Shown here: in pieces, positions 16,682 to 27,764 of the stretch | Layout of the letters: each line of letters opens with the position of its first letter | Numbering within the stretch: position 1 is the first letter of the stretch | Assembly: GCA_019455285.1 (NCBI GenBank) | Contig: JACFMS010000004.1 | Location: forward strand, 19,749 to 83,748 | DNA length: 64,000 nt | DNA from: Sphingomonadales bacterium | GTDB taxonomy: Bacteria; Pseudomonadota; Alphaproteobacteria; Sphingomonadales; Govanellaceae | Reading direction: 5' to 3' | Notes under the pieces: generated by a model | What the model was told of the DNA's origin: nothing | The model's database searches: none | The model's input: the letters and a program-made list of their open reading frames with translations, nothing else | Position numbers and translations under genes: made by a program

Positions 16682-18919
16682 TTACTCCAAACGGGCATTT
16701 AGAATCCGCAAGATCATCAGCAAAAGATTATTATCGTCCTGGCCTATAATTTGTAGCGTGCGGATCCGTATAATAGATAGTCGGAACGTATGCGGTGTCA
16801 TATTGTTACGGCCGACATAGAGACGCTGCATATAGAACGCGATATGGCGTGCAGGCGTTGCGTTCCATGGGAAAGGCAACTGTTGGAAATTTTCCTCTGT
16901 CCGATGTTGTTCTGGCAGCGCCCGCAGGCTTTGTAGCTGCAACGGCTCCACTTCATGAATGTCGATGACGGCGATGGCGTCGGCAAGGATATTTATGCTG
17001 TTACGGATATCAATGGCAAGATGCGGGCAGTTCGCTAAAAGTCGTAGCATGGCAATCAATTGGTTGCCTGTCGGGGTCATATAAGCGTTGACGAACAGTT
17101 GACAGGCGTAGAAACCGTAGGCATGGATTTCATTCCAGCATTCATTCAATCCATCCAATATCGTGATGACCGTATTTAGTTGAATGTCTGTCGGATGGGT
17201 AATGCCCAGGAATGACATGAAGTAAGGGCAGGGGTTCATCCCAAGGGAAGTGAGCGTCCTTGCCACCTGCATATTGCCGCTGTTGACCGCCACTTCAATG
17301 AGCGTGATCTGATTTCCGTCGTTGAGATTGAAACTAGTATTGATATCAAACGACAGCAGAATCAGAGCCCTTCGCAACGGCGCAATTTGCGTATTATCCG
17401 TTAAATACTGATTGAGAAGCGTATAAGGCAACAGAGCTTGTAAGCTTGGGATGGTCTGATCTTCCTCTGCGTTGATGATATTGCCGTCTTCGTCGATGGT
17501 GGGGTCGGCGCCGGCTTCAAGCAGGAGAACTGCGGTTTCCAGGTCATTATTGCCGAAGGCGTCGGGTAATAGCCGGCTTAAGTGCGACGGCAGCAGCGGT
17601 ACGCGCAGAAGGCGCCGGAGGGTGATGTGGTCTCCGTCAACCACGGCGTTTCCGAGGAGATGCTCAATGGCGAGAGAAGCTATGGTAATGTCATGGCCAT
17701 TATCATCGTCAAAAATGGTGCCAATAATGGCATTCAGGAGATCATCAGCATTTTGTCCAATCGCCTCTTCGAGAAGAACTGCGAGAACTTCTTCATCCGG
17801 TTGATCGAAATCGAAGTAATTGGGGATCATGCCCACTTCATCTTCGGATTGATCTTCATTCAGGAAAGGGAAGACGGAGTCATCGCGAACGCCCACCTGC
17901 GTAAGAGTTTCATCGGACACAACCCTGCCATCGGGGAATGTATCCTCAACTTCGTTGCCCATGGCGTTGACGATCTCGGCGTATCGCCCCAGAATGGCGA
18001 TGGCTCGCTGAACCTGTCCACGCTCAATGGCGAACCTGGCCAGTTGATAGGTATCTATCATCCCTAGATCCAGGGTCGATATCACAGAGTTCAGGGATAC
18101 TGTAAATGTCGCTTCCGCATCTTTTTCAATAGCGATCCCCAGACAATCGCGCACGGTGTAAGTGCGGCAGATATAGGGAATGAGCAGCGCGCAGACTTGG
18201 TCGTGCTGCGGCAAGGCATGATAGAGGATAAATGACCATGCATGGCCGGTAAGCGGCCGCCGCGCTTGCGGCAGCGGCGCTAAGGCGGTGACAGTGTCGC
18301 CGTCGTCCATAAAGATCGCCGTGATCAGCCGCGCCGCATCCGGGGCTAATCTGAGCGCCCGATAAAGAATAAGCGCCATCGTCCGCTGCTGACGGGTGAA
18401 GCCTTGGGCCAAGTTGAGTAGCAGGGCGTTGGTGTTAAAGGGGGCGTTACGCGAGATGATACTGATCACTATGTGTTGGTGGCCGCCGTGGATAGCAACT
18501 TCAAATGGCAGGTATTCCTTGTGGCATGGGTCGTCACAGGAAACGCCCGCGTTCAATAGATTTAGGCATAGATCTTCCTCGCCCAATAGGATGACGCCGC
18601 CCAGGGGCGTCAACCCTCTGTCATCAGGTATGGTGAGCGGGGCAGGAGCAAGGGCCCGACAGGCATCGAAAATAAGGGTAATGATGGCTCTCGCCCTCGT
18701 CCGCTCGCTGTCATTGGCTGCCGCCCGCAAGCGGTGGATCGCCGCCATCAAGGGGGTCAGTCCGTTCACTGTCGTTTGTAGAATGCGTATGACATAATCC
18801 GCGTCCGTGAGGGCTCTATCCAAGAGTCTCTCTGTGCCCTCAACATTCAGGGTCTGGATCAGGTCAAAAATATCGTCGTCTTCGATCATGGCGGTCATCC
18901 CGGTTTGGTTTGTGGCCAT
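16682..18919 (-). CDS. Large ankyrin-repeat-like protein
   Basis: About 745 residues, mostly helical, with degenerate ankyrin-like units such as TPLMAAIHRLRA, GLTPLGGVILLGEEDLCLNLLNAG, FEVAIHGGHQHIVISIISR and DLETAVLLLEAGADPTIDEDG. There is no signal peptide, membrane helix or enzymatic domain. Ankyrin repeats mediate protein binding; targets are unknown. Codon use is visibly less GC-rich than in the neighbours (many ATT, AAT and GAT codons), which suggests acquisition by transfer. The start is uncertain: ATG at 18919, later ATGs at 18898 and 18889, or TTG at 18931. It could be a host-interaction protein, but no secretion signal was seen. Confidence 0.7.
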   Translation of the reverse strand: MATNQTGMTAMIEDDDIFDLIQTLNVEGTERLLDRALTDADYVIRILQTTVNGLTPLMAAIHRLRAAANDSERTRARAIITLIFDACRALAPAPLTIPDDRGLTPLGGVILLGEEDLCLNLLNAGVSCDDPCHKEYLPFEVAIHGGHQHIVISIISRNAPFNTNALLLNLAQGFTRQQRTMALILYRALRLAPDAARLITAIFMDDGDTVTALAPLPQARRPLTGHAWSFILYHALPQHDQVCALLIPYICRTYTVRDCLGIAIEKDAEATFTVSLNSVISTLDLGMIDTYQLARFAIERGQVQRAIAILGRYAEIVNAMGNEVEDTFPDGRVVSDETLTQVGVRDDSVFPFLNEDQSEDEVGMIPNYFDFDQPDEEVLAVLLEEAIGQNADDLLNAIIGTIFDDDNGHDITIASLAIEHLLGNAVVDGDHITLRRLLRVPLLPSHLSRLLPDAFGNNDLETAVLLLEAGADPTIDEDGNIINAEEDQTIPSLQALLPYTLLNQYLTDNTQIAPLRRALILLSFDINTSFNLNDGNQITLIEVAVNSGNMQVARTLTSLGMNPCPYFMSFLGITHPTDIQLNTVITILDGLNECWNEIHAYGFYACQLFVNAYMTPTGNQLIAMLRLLANCPHLAIDIRNSINILADAIAVIDIHEVEPLQLQSLRALPEQHRTEENFQQLPFPWNATPARHIAFYMQRLYVGRNNMTPHTFRLSIIRIRTLQIIGQDDNNLLLMILRILNARLE

Positions 18920-19039
18920 GACGGCAGGCAACCGCCGGATGTGACGCGGGCTATTCGCTATGCAGCGGAGGAATGGTAGGCGGTCTTATTGCGATGCATC
19001 ATGAGCGTCGCTCAGTCGCCATCGGGCAGGGCCTTGCAC

Positions 19040-19068
19040 AAAAAAATTCCGGGCCCGAAGGCCCGGAA
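19040..19068 (-). terminator. Rho-independent terminator of the small RNA
   Basis: On the minus strand: a 9-bp stem TTCCGGGCC/GGCCCGGAA, a TTCG tetraloop, then seven U residues (A-run at 19040-19046 on the plus strand). This is a textbook intrinsic terminator, and it could also stop read-through from lysR. Confidence 0.9.
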
Positions 19069-19190
19069 GTTGAAAATAGGGAGGCTTCATGTCTGAGAGA
19101 CAATGAAATCGTGCGGTCCCGACAATCGGGGAGGAGGGACAGGGACCGCACACCACTCGAAACGCTTGGGAGGTCATTTCGAATGACGAT
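19040..19190 (-). ncRNA. Candidate small RNA of the CCUCCUCCC ('cuckoo'/CcsR-like) type
   Basis: Read on the minus strand, two hairpins and a terminator follow each other. Hairpin 1 (19157-19182) has stem TCGAAA/TTTCGA and CCTCCC in the loop. Hairpin 2 (19111-19151) has a perfect 10-bp stem GTGCGGTCCC/GGGACCGCAC and CCTCCTCCC in the loop. A third CCTCCC (19079-19084) lies just before the terminator. Loop-exposed anti-Shine-Dalgarno motifs define the alphaproteobacterial cuckoo RNAs, which act in stress responses. The 5' end is approximate. The rest of the 18920-19282 gap shows no gene. Confidence 0.65.
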
Positions 19191-19282
19191 GCCGCAACGC
19201 AGCATCTATGGATAAAATAGACTTCCTTGGAAGCTACATCCAGCGCTATTAACGCAGCTCAGTCATGCAATAAATGCATAGC

Positions 19283-20173
19283 TTACAAAAATTCAGACTG
19301 GGAAATCTTCTGAATGAGATAATCGCGGAAAGCGATGATGCGTTTCGTGTTGCGCTCGCTTTCATGGTAGACGAGGTAGGAGCGATGAATGGGGCTCGTC
19401 ACGTCCTCCAGCACCCGCACGATATTGGCGGTGCCGCGCACCAGGTATTCGGGCAGGGCGGCCAGCCCGATGCCCGCCTTCACCGCCTGTAACGCCCCGA
19501 AAAGATTGTTGATTTTTAAAATTGCCTTGCGTGGCGGCCCGTTGCGCCCGACCTGGGTGATCCAGTTGATGTCGCGGATCGGGGCCAGGCCCGCCATGCC
19601 GTAGATGATGAGATTGTGATGGTCGAGGTCCTGCGCCGAGGTCGGCGCGCCATGGCGCGCCAGATAATCGGCCGAGCCGTAGATATACTGGCGGATGGAC
19701 ATCAAGGGGCGCTGGATGAGGTCGGCATGCTCCGGCGGGTGGAAGCGGATGGCAATATCGGCTTCCCGCTTGGTCAGATCGAGGTCCTGGTCGGTGAGGA
19801 GAAGCTGCACCTCGATGTCCGGGTACTGCTCCAAAAAGTCGCCGATGTTGTGGGTCAGCCAAGTGGTGCCGAAGCTTAAGGTGGTGGTGATCTTCAATTC
19901 GCCCTGGGGCCGCTCCAGCCCCTCCAGGAGCTGCTTTTCGGTGCGGCGGATGCGGTAGAGCACGTCGCCCGCCGTCTGATAGAGCAGTTCGCCTTCCTGG
20001 GTCAGGGTCAAACCGCGGGCGTGACGATGAAAGAGGGTGACGTTCAGTTTTTCTTCCAGCGCCCTGATCTGCCGGCTGACCGCTGATTGGCTCATATTGA
20101 GTTGGCTGCCGGCATGGGTCAGGCTGCCGCATTCGGCGACAGTGTGAAAAATACGGAGTTTATCCCAGTCCAT
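19283..20173 (-). CDS. LysR-family transcriptional regulator
   Basis: A 296-residue LysR regulator with an N-terminal winged HTH (about 1-60, SLTHAGSQLNMSQSAVSRQI) and a periplasmic-binding-like effector domain (about 90-290). It lies 36 bp downstream of trxB on the same strand and may be read from the trxB promoter. A link to redox control is only an inference from that neighbour; the effector is unknown. Confidence 0.87.
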   Translation of the reverse strand: MDWDKLRIFHTVAECGSLTHAGSQLNMSQSAVSRQIRALEEKLNVTLFHRHARGLTLTQEGELLYQTAGDVLYRIRRTEKQLLEGLERPQGELKITTTLSFGTTWLTHNIGDFLEQYPDIEVQLLLTDQDLDLTKREADIAIRFHPPEHADLIQRPLMSIRQYIYGSADYLARHGAPTSAQDLDHHNLIIYGMAGLAPIRDINWITQVGRNGPPRKAILKINNLFGALQAVKAGIGLAALPEYLVRGTANIVRVLEDVTSPIHRSYLVYHESERNTKRIIAFRDYLIQKISQSEFL

Positions 20174-20209
20174 GGCGGTGCCATCTCCCCCGGCCGCCGC
20201 CGGCCGTCC

Positions 20210-21172
<963 letters not shown>

Positions 21173-21207
21173 GAGCGGGCGTATCCTTTGTTTTTTGCGA
21201 GGATTTT

Positions 21208-21238
21208 ACGACAGGGCGGTAAGCCGCCGCCCTGTCGT
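21208..21238 (-). terminator. Hairpin between ahpC and trxB
   Basis: A perfect 12-bp stem (ACGACAGGGCGG with CCGCCCTGTCGT) and a 7-base loop lie 13 bp after the ahpC stop. On the minus strand the bases after the stem are AAAATCC, not a U-tract, so it may be a partial terminator or an mRNA-stabilising hairpin. Confidence 0.5.
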
Positions 21239-21250
21239 CATTGCTAGGAC

Positions 21251-21853
21251 TTAAAGCGCCTTGGCGTTTTGCGCAAGATACTCGGCGACGCCCTTGGCGT
21301 CGGCCTTCATGCCGGTTTGACCCTTCTGCCAGCCGGCGGGGCAAACCTCGCCGTGCTCTTCGTGGAATTGCAGCGCCTCGACCATGCGCACCGCCTCGTC
21401 GACGTTGCGGCCCAAGGGCAGGTCGTTGATCACGCAATGGCGGACCATGCCGTCGCGGTCGATGAGGAAGGTGCCGCGGAACGCCACCGCCTCATCCTTC
21501 AGCACGCCGTAGTTGCGGGCGATGTTTTTAGTGATATCAGCCACGAGCGGGAACTTGATGCGGCCGATGCCGCCTTTTTCCACCGGCGTCTGACGCCAGG
21601 CGAAGTGGCTGAACTGGCTATCGACGCTGACGCCGACCACCTTGGTGTTGAGTTCCGCGAACTTGTCCATGCGGTTGGAGAAAGCGATGATCTCCGACGG
21701 GCAGACGAAGGTAAAATCGAGGGGGTAGAAGAAGATCAGGCCGTAGCTGCCCTTCAAATACTCGCTTAAGGTCAGGGCGTTGACGATGCTATCGTCGGGC
21801 ATGACTGCCGCTGCGGTGAAATCAGGGGCTTTCTTGCCAATCAAAGAGGACAT
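21251..21853 (-). CDS. ahpC: 2-Cys peroxiredoxin (AhpC/Prx1 type)
   Basis: A 200-residue typical 2-Cys peroxiredoxin. The peroxidatic Cys is C51 in FTFVCPSE and the resolving Cys is C171 in GEVCPAGW. It reduces hydrogen peroxide and organic peroxides in the cytosol. No AhpF is adjacent; the nearby thioredoxin reductase suggests a thioredoxin-linked enzyme, as in Prx1-like members. The start ATG is preceded by CAGGAGAATTAC, a strong ribosome site. Confidence 0.94.
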   Translation of the reverse strand: MSSLIGKKAPDFTAAAVMPDDSIVNALTLSEYLKGSYGLIFFYPLDFTFVCPSEIIAFSNRMDKFAELNTKVVGVSVDSQFSHFAWRQTPVEKGGIGRIKFPLVADITKNIARNYGVLKDEAVAFRGTFLIDRDGMVRHCVINDLPLGRNVDEAVRMVEALQFHEEHGEVCPAGWQKGQTGMKADAKGVAEYLAQNAKAL

Positions 21854-21989
21854 GTAATTCTCCTGGTTTGTAGTTTGGGCAATTAGATGTATGGTTATTT
21901 AGAGTAATTATAAATTGCGTCAAGAGGAGGTGACGAAAAATTCACCGAACTCCGATAACACAAGGGTGGAATTGTGGAAAGGCGGATTG

Positions 21990-22928
21990 ATGGCTGATCT
22001 GGCTCGGCGGCGGCAGGCGCCAGCGGGCGTCGTGTTCGAGATGATCGCGGCGGCGGATGGCTGGCCGCTTCGGGTCGCATCCTGGCCGGCGCTGGAAGAC
22101 AGTCGGGGCACGGCAATTCTGGTCCACGGCCGCCGCGAATTCATCGAGAAATATTACGAAACCGTCGCCGACCTCCAGGATCGGGGCTATGCCGTCGTCA
22201 CCATGGACTGGCGCGGCCAAGGCCTGTCGGGACGGCTTCTCGCTGACCGCCAGAAGGGGCACATCGCCAGCTTCGATACGTTTGTCGCCGATCTGAAATA
22301 CCTGGTCCGCTGGGTGAAGGCGAACGCTCCCGGCCCCTACCTTTTGGTCGCTCATTCCATGGGCGGACATGTGGTGCTGCGTTACTTGGGCGAGCAGCCG
22401 GCGGACATCGCCGCCGCGGTGGTGGTGGCGCCGATGACCGGCATCTCCTTTGGCCCGCTGCCGGAGGCGGTGGCGCGGCTCCTGACCCAGACGGCCTGCG
22501 GTCTCGGCTTTGCCGAACGCTACGCGCCGGCGCAAGGACCCTACAGTCCGGCAGCGCGGCGCGCCGAGGCGGAATTGCTGACCAGCGATCTGGATCGGTT
22601 GGAGGATGAAATCGCCGCTTGCGCGGCCAATCCTGACCTGGCGCTCGGCGGCATTACCTATGGCTGGCTGCAGGCGGCGCTCTGCTCCATCGACGTCCTG
22701 CGTTGCGCGGGCTTCGCCGAAGCCATCTCCACGCCCGTGCTGGCGATCACGGCGGGGCGAGACCGGGTGGTTAAAAATCGCGATACCCGACGTTTTATCA
22801 AACGGCTACGTCAGGGCCGGCTGATCGATATTCCCGACGCCCGCCACGAAATTTTCAAGGAGCGGGATGATCAGCGCGCCTGGCTGTGGGCGGCATTCGA
22901 CGGCTTTACCGCCAAGGTCTTTAAATGA
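21990..22928 (+). CDS. Alpha/beta hydrolase, lysophospholipase/monoacylglycerol lipase-like
   Basis: A 312-residue serine hydrolase of the PldB/Hydrolase_4 type. The nucleophile elbow is AHSMGG, the oxyanion region AILVHGRREFIEKYYETV, the acid D is in ITAGRDRVV and the catalytic His in DARHEIFKE. The DWRGQGLSGR segment is typical of this group. The start ATG at 21990 is preceded by AAAGGCGG; the frame also runs back to 21915. There is no signal peptide, so it is probably cytosolic. It is divergent from ahpC. Substrate not known. Confidence 0.85.
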   Translation: MADLARRRQAPAGVVFEMIAAADGWPLRVASWPALEDSRGTAILVHGRREFIEKYYETVADLQDRGYAVVTMDWRGQGLSGRLLADRQKGHIASFDTFVADLKYLVRWVKANAPGPYLLVAHSMGGHVVLRYLGEQPADIAAAVVVAPMTGISFGPLPEAVARLLTQTACGLGFAERYAPAQGPYSPAARRAEAELLTSDLDRLEDEIAACAANPDLALGGITYGWLQAALCSIDVLRCAGFAEAISTPVLAITAGRDRVVKNRDTRRFIKRLRQGRLIDIPDARHEIFKERDDQRAWLWAAFDGFTAKVFK

Positions 22929-23080
22929 GCGCCCGGCAACCGCCGCGCACCCTTTAAGCGAATATCCAAAGAAATATAACGACGAACAGTATAGTTCGGC
23001 CGAAAATTATAGTTTTTCTACTTTAATATATAGAACATTTGTTAAGAAATTAGGACATACGATCATCAGCGACAGTATCC

Positions 23081-23797
23081 GTGAGAGTAGCAAGTATGGT
23101 CGCCAGAAAGCTCAAGCCAAGCCGCACAATTTCTCCATCGCGCGTTGCCGCCCAATGCCTGTCCCGGGTTTTAGAGACGCGGGATGAGATTACGCACGGC
23201 CATGCGGCGCGGGTAGGCGCGCTGGCGGCGCGTCTGGCGGGCTTGCTGGGACTGCCGGCCAAGCGTTGCGAGGCAATTGGCCGCGCGGCGCTGATGCACG
23301 ATATCGGCAAACTGGTGATCCCCTTGGAGATCATCCAGCGGCCCTTTCCCCTGTCCCAAGAGGAATGGGGCATCATTCAAACCCATAGCCGCCACGGATA
23401 CACCATCCTGTCCGGCACCGGTGATCCTGATCTCGAGCTGGCGGCGGAAATCGCCCTCCACCATCACGAGCGCCTTGACGGATCAGGTTATCCCGATGGG
23501 TTGAAGGGGCATGATATTTCTCTGCCCAACCGCATCACCGCCATTTGCGACGTCTATGACGCCTTGCGGCAGAACCGGCCTTATCGCTCCGGGATGTCGC
23601 ACCGGGACGCCATGCGCGTTATTTTCACCGGCGATCATCGAACGACGCCGGGTCAATTCGATCCCGATGTTCTATCGGCGTTTCAGGGGATTTCCGGTGA
23701 AGTCGACGCCTATTATACCGCCAACGCCGATGAGAAGCTGCACGGTCACGCCACCATGGTGGCGCCGCTGGACAGGATACTCAAAGCCTCCTGGTGA
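23081..23797 (+). CDS. HD-GYP domain phosphohydrolase (putative c-di-GMP phosphodiesterase)
   Basis: A 238-residue stand-alone HD-GYP protein. It has the metal-binding HD in LMHDIGKL, the HHHERLDGSGYPDGL signature and the downstream ICDVYDAL motif. HD-GYP enzymes open cyclic di-GMP. No receiver or sensor domain is attached, so partners must provide the signal. The start is GTG at 23081 or ATG at 23096. The 150 bp upstream are AT-rich and otherwise featureless. Its last 52 bp overlap the convergent hisN gene. Confidence 0.85.
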   Translation: MRVASMVARKLKPSRTISPSRVAAQCLSRVLETRDEITHGHAARVGALAARLAGLLGLPAKRCEAIGRAALMHDIGKLVIPLEIIQRPFPLSQEEWGIIQTHSRHGYTILSGTGDPDLELAAEIALHHHERLDGSGYPDGLKGHDISLPNRITAICDVYDALRQNRPYRSGMSHRDAMRVIFTGDHRTTPGQFDPDVLSAFQGISGEVDAYYTANADEKLHGHATMVAPLDRILKASW

Positions 23798-24585
23798 ACC
23801 CGGCGGTCGCCGGCCGCCAGAATCTGGCCGCCGCCGCCGGCTGGCCCGCCCTGCCAATCAGTGATGACGCCGCCCGCGCCCTCGATTACCGGGATCAAGG
23901 CCTGCACGTCGAATGTTTTCAAACCAGCCTCGACAACGATATCGATAAATCCCGCCGCCAGCATAGCGTAGGCGTAGCAGTCATAGCCATAGCGCCGTAG
24001 TTTGACTTTTTCCGACACCTGGTGAAAGGCCGCGATCTCGGCCCCGGGGGTAAAAAGATCTGGGTCGGTGGTTGATAAGGTGGCGTCCCTGAGGGCGGCG
24101 CAGGGCCGAACCGACAATTTCCTGCATTTTAAAAACGCACCATCGGGCGAGCCGACGAAACGTTCGCCGGTGGCGGGATGGTCGATGAGCCCGAGGATCG
24201 GCCGCACGCCGTCGTTCAGCGCGATCAGGGTGCCCCACAGCGGCAGTCCGGCAATGTAGGCGCGGGTGCCGTCGATGGGGTCGATGACCCAGAAGCGTTG
24301 TCCTGTGGGGCCTTCTTCGCCATGCTCTTCACCGATGATGCCGTCATCGGGAAAGCGGGCGCGGATCATGTCGCGGATCAGCTCTTCCGCCTCGCGATCG
24401 GCGCGGGTGACAGGATCGAACCGACCGGCCTCGTTCTTGTCGTCCACCGCCAGCGGCTGGCGAAAATAGGAAAGCGTGACCTTGGCGGAAGCGTTGGCCA
24501 GTTCGTGGGCGAAGGCCAGGGCTTCGGCTAGGTCTTGAGCGGCAAGCGAGATCGGCACTTTTTGACTTTCTTTAAGGGATGTCAC
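23746..24585 (-). CDS. hisN: Inositol-monophosphatase-family histidinol-phosphatase
   Basis: A 279-residue Mg-dependent phosphatase. The metal sites are GEEHGEE and WVIDPIDGT, with a late acidic site in FDVQALIPVIEGAGG. The sequence pattern fits the HisN subgroup, which removes phosphate from histidinol phosphate in histidine biosynthesis; inositol monophosphatase or CysQ are alternatives. It overlaps the HD-GYP gene by 52 bp at its 3' end, unusually long for convergent genes. Confidence 0.8.
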   Translation of the reverse strand: MTSLKESQKVPISLAAQDLAEALAFAHELANASAKVTLSYFRQPLAVDDKNEAGRFDPVTRADREAEELIRDMIRARFPDDGIIGEEHGEEGPTGQRFWVIDPIDGTRAYIAGLPLWGTLIALNDGVRPILGLIDHPATGERFVGSPDGAFLKCRKLSVRPCAALRDATLSTTDPDLFTPGAEIAAFHQVSEKVKLRRYGYDCYAYAMLAAGFIDIVVEAGLKTFDVQALIPVIEGAGGVITDWQGGPAGGGGQILAAGDRRVHQEALSILSSGATMVA

Positions 24586-24667
24586 GCATTGACGGCGCGC
24601 GACGCTTTGTTACCCATGGGCAGCTACTATATATATCGCGCCGGTTTGGCAACAGTGGGCGAGGGGA

Positions 24668-25789
24668 ATGGAAGAAGCCGACTTTCTCATCATCGGGGCC
24701 GGGATTGCGGGGGCCTCAGCCGGCTATGGCTTGGCTTCCCATGGCCGCGTGCTGCTCCTGGAGCAGGAAGCGGTGCCCGGCTATCACACCACAGGCCGCT
24801 CGGCGGCGTTCTTCGCCGAAACCTACGGCAACGAGGCGGTACGCCGCTTGACCACCGCCGCGAAGGATTTTTTCCTCTCGCCGCCCGATGGCTTCGCCGA
24901 TGGGCCGCTGGTGCGCGATCGTGGCGCGCTGTTTATCGCCGACGAAGGGCAGCTGGCGGCGCTCGATGCCCTGTTTACGGACAAGCGTCGCACGTTGGCG
25001 ACGGTGGAGCGGGTGGATACCCGCTTCATAGCCGAGAAATTGCCGCTGATCCGGCCTCGCGCCGCGGTGGCGGGGGTGTGGGACCCCGAATGCCGGGACA
25101 TCGATGTCCACGCCCTGCACCAGGGCTTCTTGCGTGGGCTTCGCCGTCGCGGCGGGCGCGTGCTGACCAATGCCCGGGTGGCGGCGCTGGAGTACGCCAA
25201 TGGCCGCTGGCGCGCAGCTTGCGCCGACGGGCGCGAGGCGCGCGCGCCAGTGATCATCAATGCGGCCGGCGCCTGGGGCGATCAGGTGGCGGCGATGGCG
25301 GGGGCCAGACCGGTCGGGTTGGTGGCGAAACGGCGCACCGTGATCATTATCCCAGCGCCGCGCCCTATGGCGGGCAACGATTGGCCGTTGACCCTCGACG
25401 TGGAGGATAAGTTCTATTTAAAGCCCGAAAGCGGCCGCATCCTGGCCTCGCCCGGCGACGCGACGCCGATGGAGCCGCAGGACGTGCAGCCCGATGAGAT
25501 GGATGTGGCCAACGCCGTTCATCGCCTGGAGGCGGCGTTTGACTTCGCCGTGGAACGGGTGGAGCGCAAATGGGCGGGACTTCGCACCTTCGCGCTGGAT
25601 GAGACGCCGGTGGTGGGCGCCGATCCGGTGGTTCCTGGCTACTTCTGGTTCGTTGGCCAGGGCGGCTTTGGCATGCAAACCGCGCCCGCCCTGTCGGCGC
25701 TGATCGAGGGATTGGTGGTGGAAGGCAGGGTGCCGGCGGCGCTTCAGACGTTTGGTGTTGAGGCGGAGATGTATGGAGTGCGGGGGTAA
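24668..25789 (+). CDS. FAD-dependent oxidoreductase (DAO family)
   Basis: A 373-residue flavoprotein of the D-amino-acid oxidase/glycine oxidase fold. The N-terminal dinucleotide motif is GAGIAGASAGYGLA, with a His/Thr-rich flavin contact region (GYHTTGRSAAFF). The C-terminal GQGGFGMQTAPAL closes the FAD site. It probably oxidises an amino acid or hydroxy acid and passes electrons to oxygen or quinone. There is no signal peptide. It ends one base before the convergent typA stop. Confidence 0.83.
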   Translation: MEEADFLIIGAGIAGASAGYGLASHGRVLLLEQEAVPGYHTTGRSAAFFAETYGNEAVRRLTTAAKDFFLSPPDGFADGPLVRDRGALFIADEGQLAALDALFTDKRRTLATVERVDTRFIAEKLPLIRPRAAVAGVWDPECRDIDVHALHQGFLRGLRRRGGRVLTNARVAALEYANGRWRAACADGREARAPVIINAAGAWGDQVAAMAGARPVGLVAKRRTVIIIPAPRPMAGNDWPLTLDVEDKFYLKPESGRILASPGDATPMEPQDVQPDEMDVANAVHRLEAAFDFAVERVERKWAGLRTFALDETPVVGADPVVPGYFWFVGQGGFGMQTAPALSALIEGLVVEGRVPAALQTFGVEAEMYGVRG

Positions 25790-25790
25790 T

Positions 25791-27623
<1,833 letters not shown>

Positions 27624-27764
27624 GTGGCGGCACTCAAAAATTTCGGGCGGCGCAGTATAGCGATCTTCCCGCGGGAGTAAATGGCTGTTTTTTGCACCTG
27701 CGAAGCAGGCTTGCCGCTGCCTGATGCAATCCGTAAAGTGCGCCGGCACAAAAAGGAGAGAAAG

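Noticed and set aside
18973-19215. Small plus-strand frame over the small RNA
   Set aside because: There is no ribosome site or protein-like pattern; hairpins and the terminator on the minus strand explain the region better.
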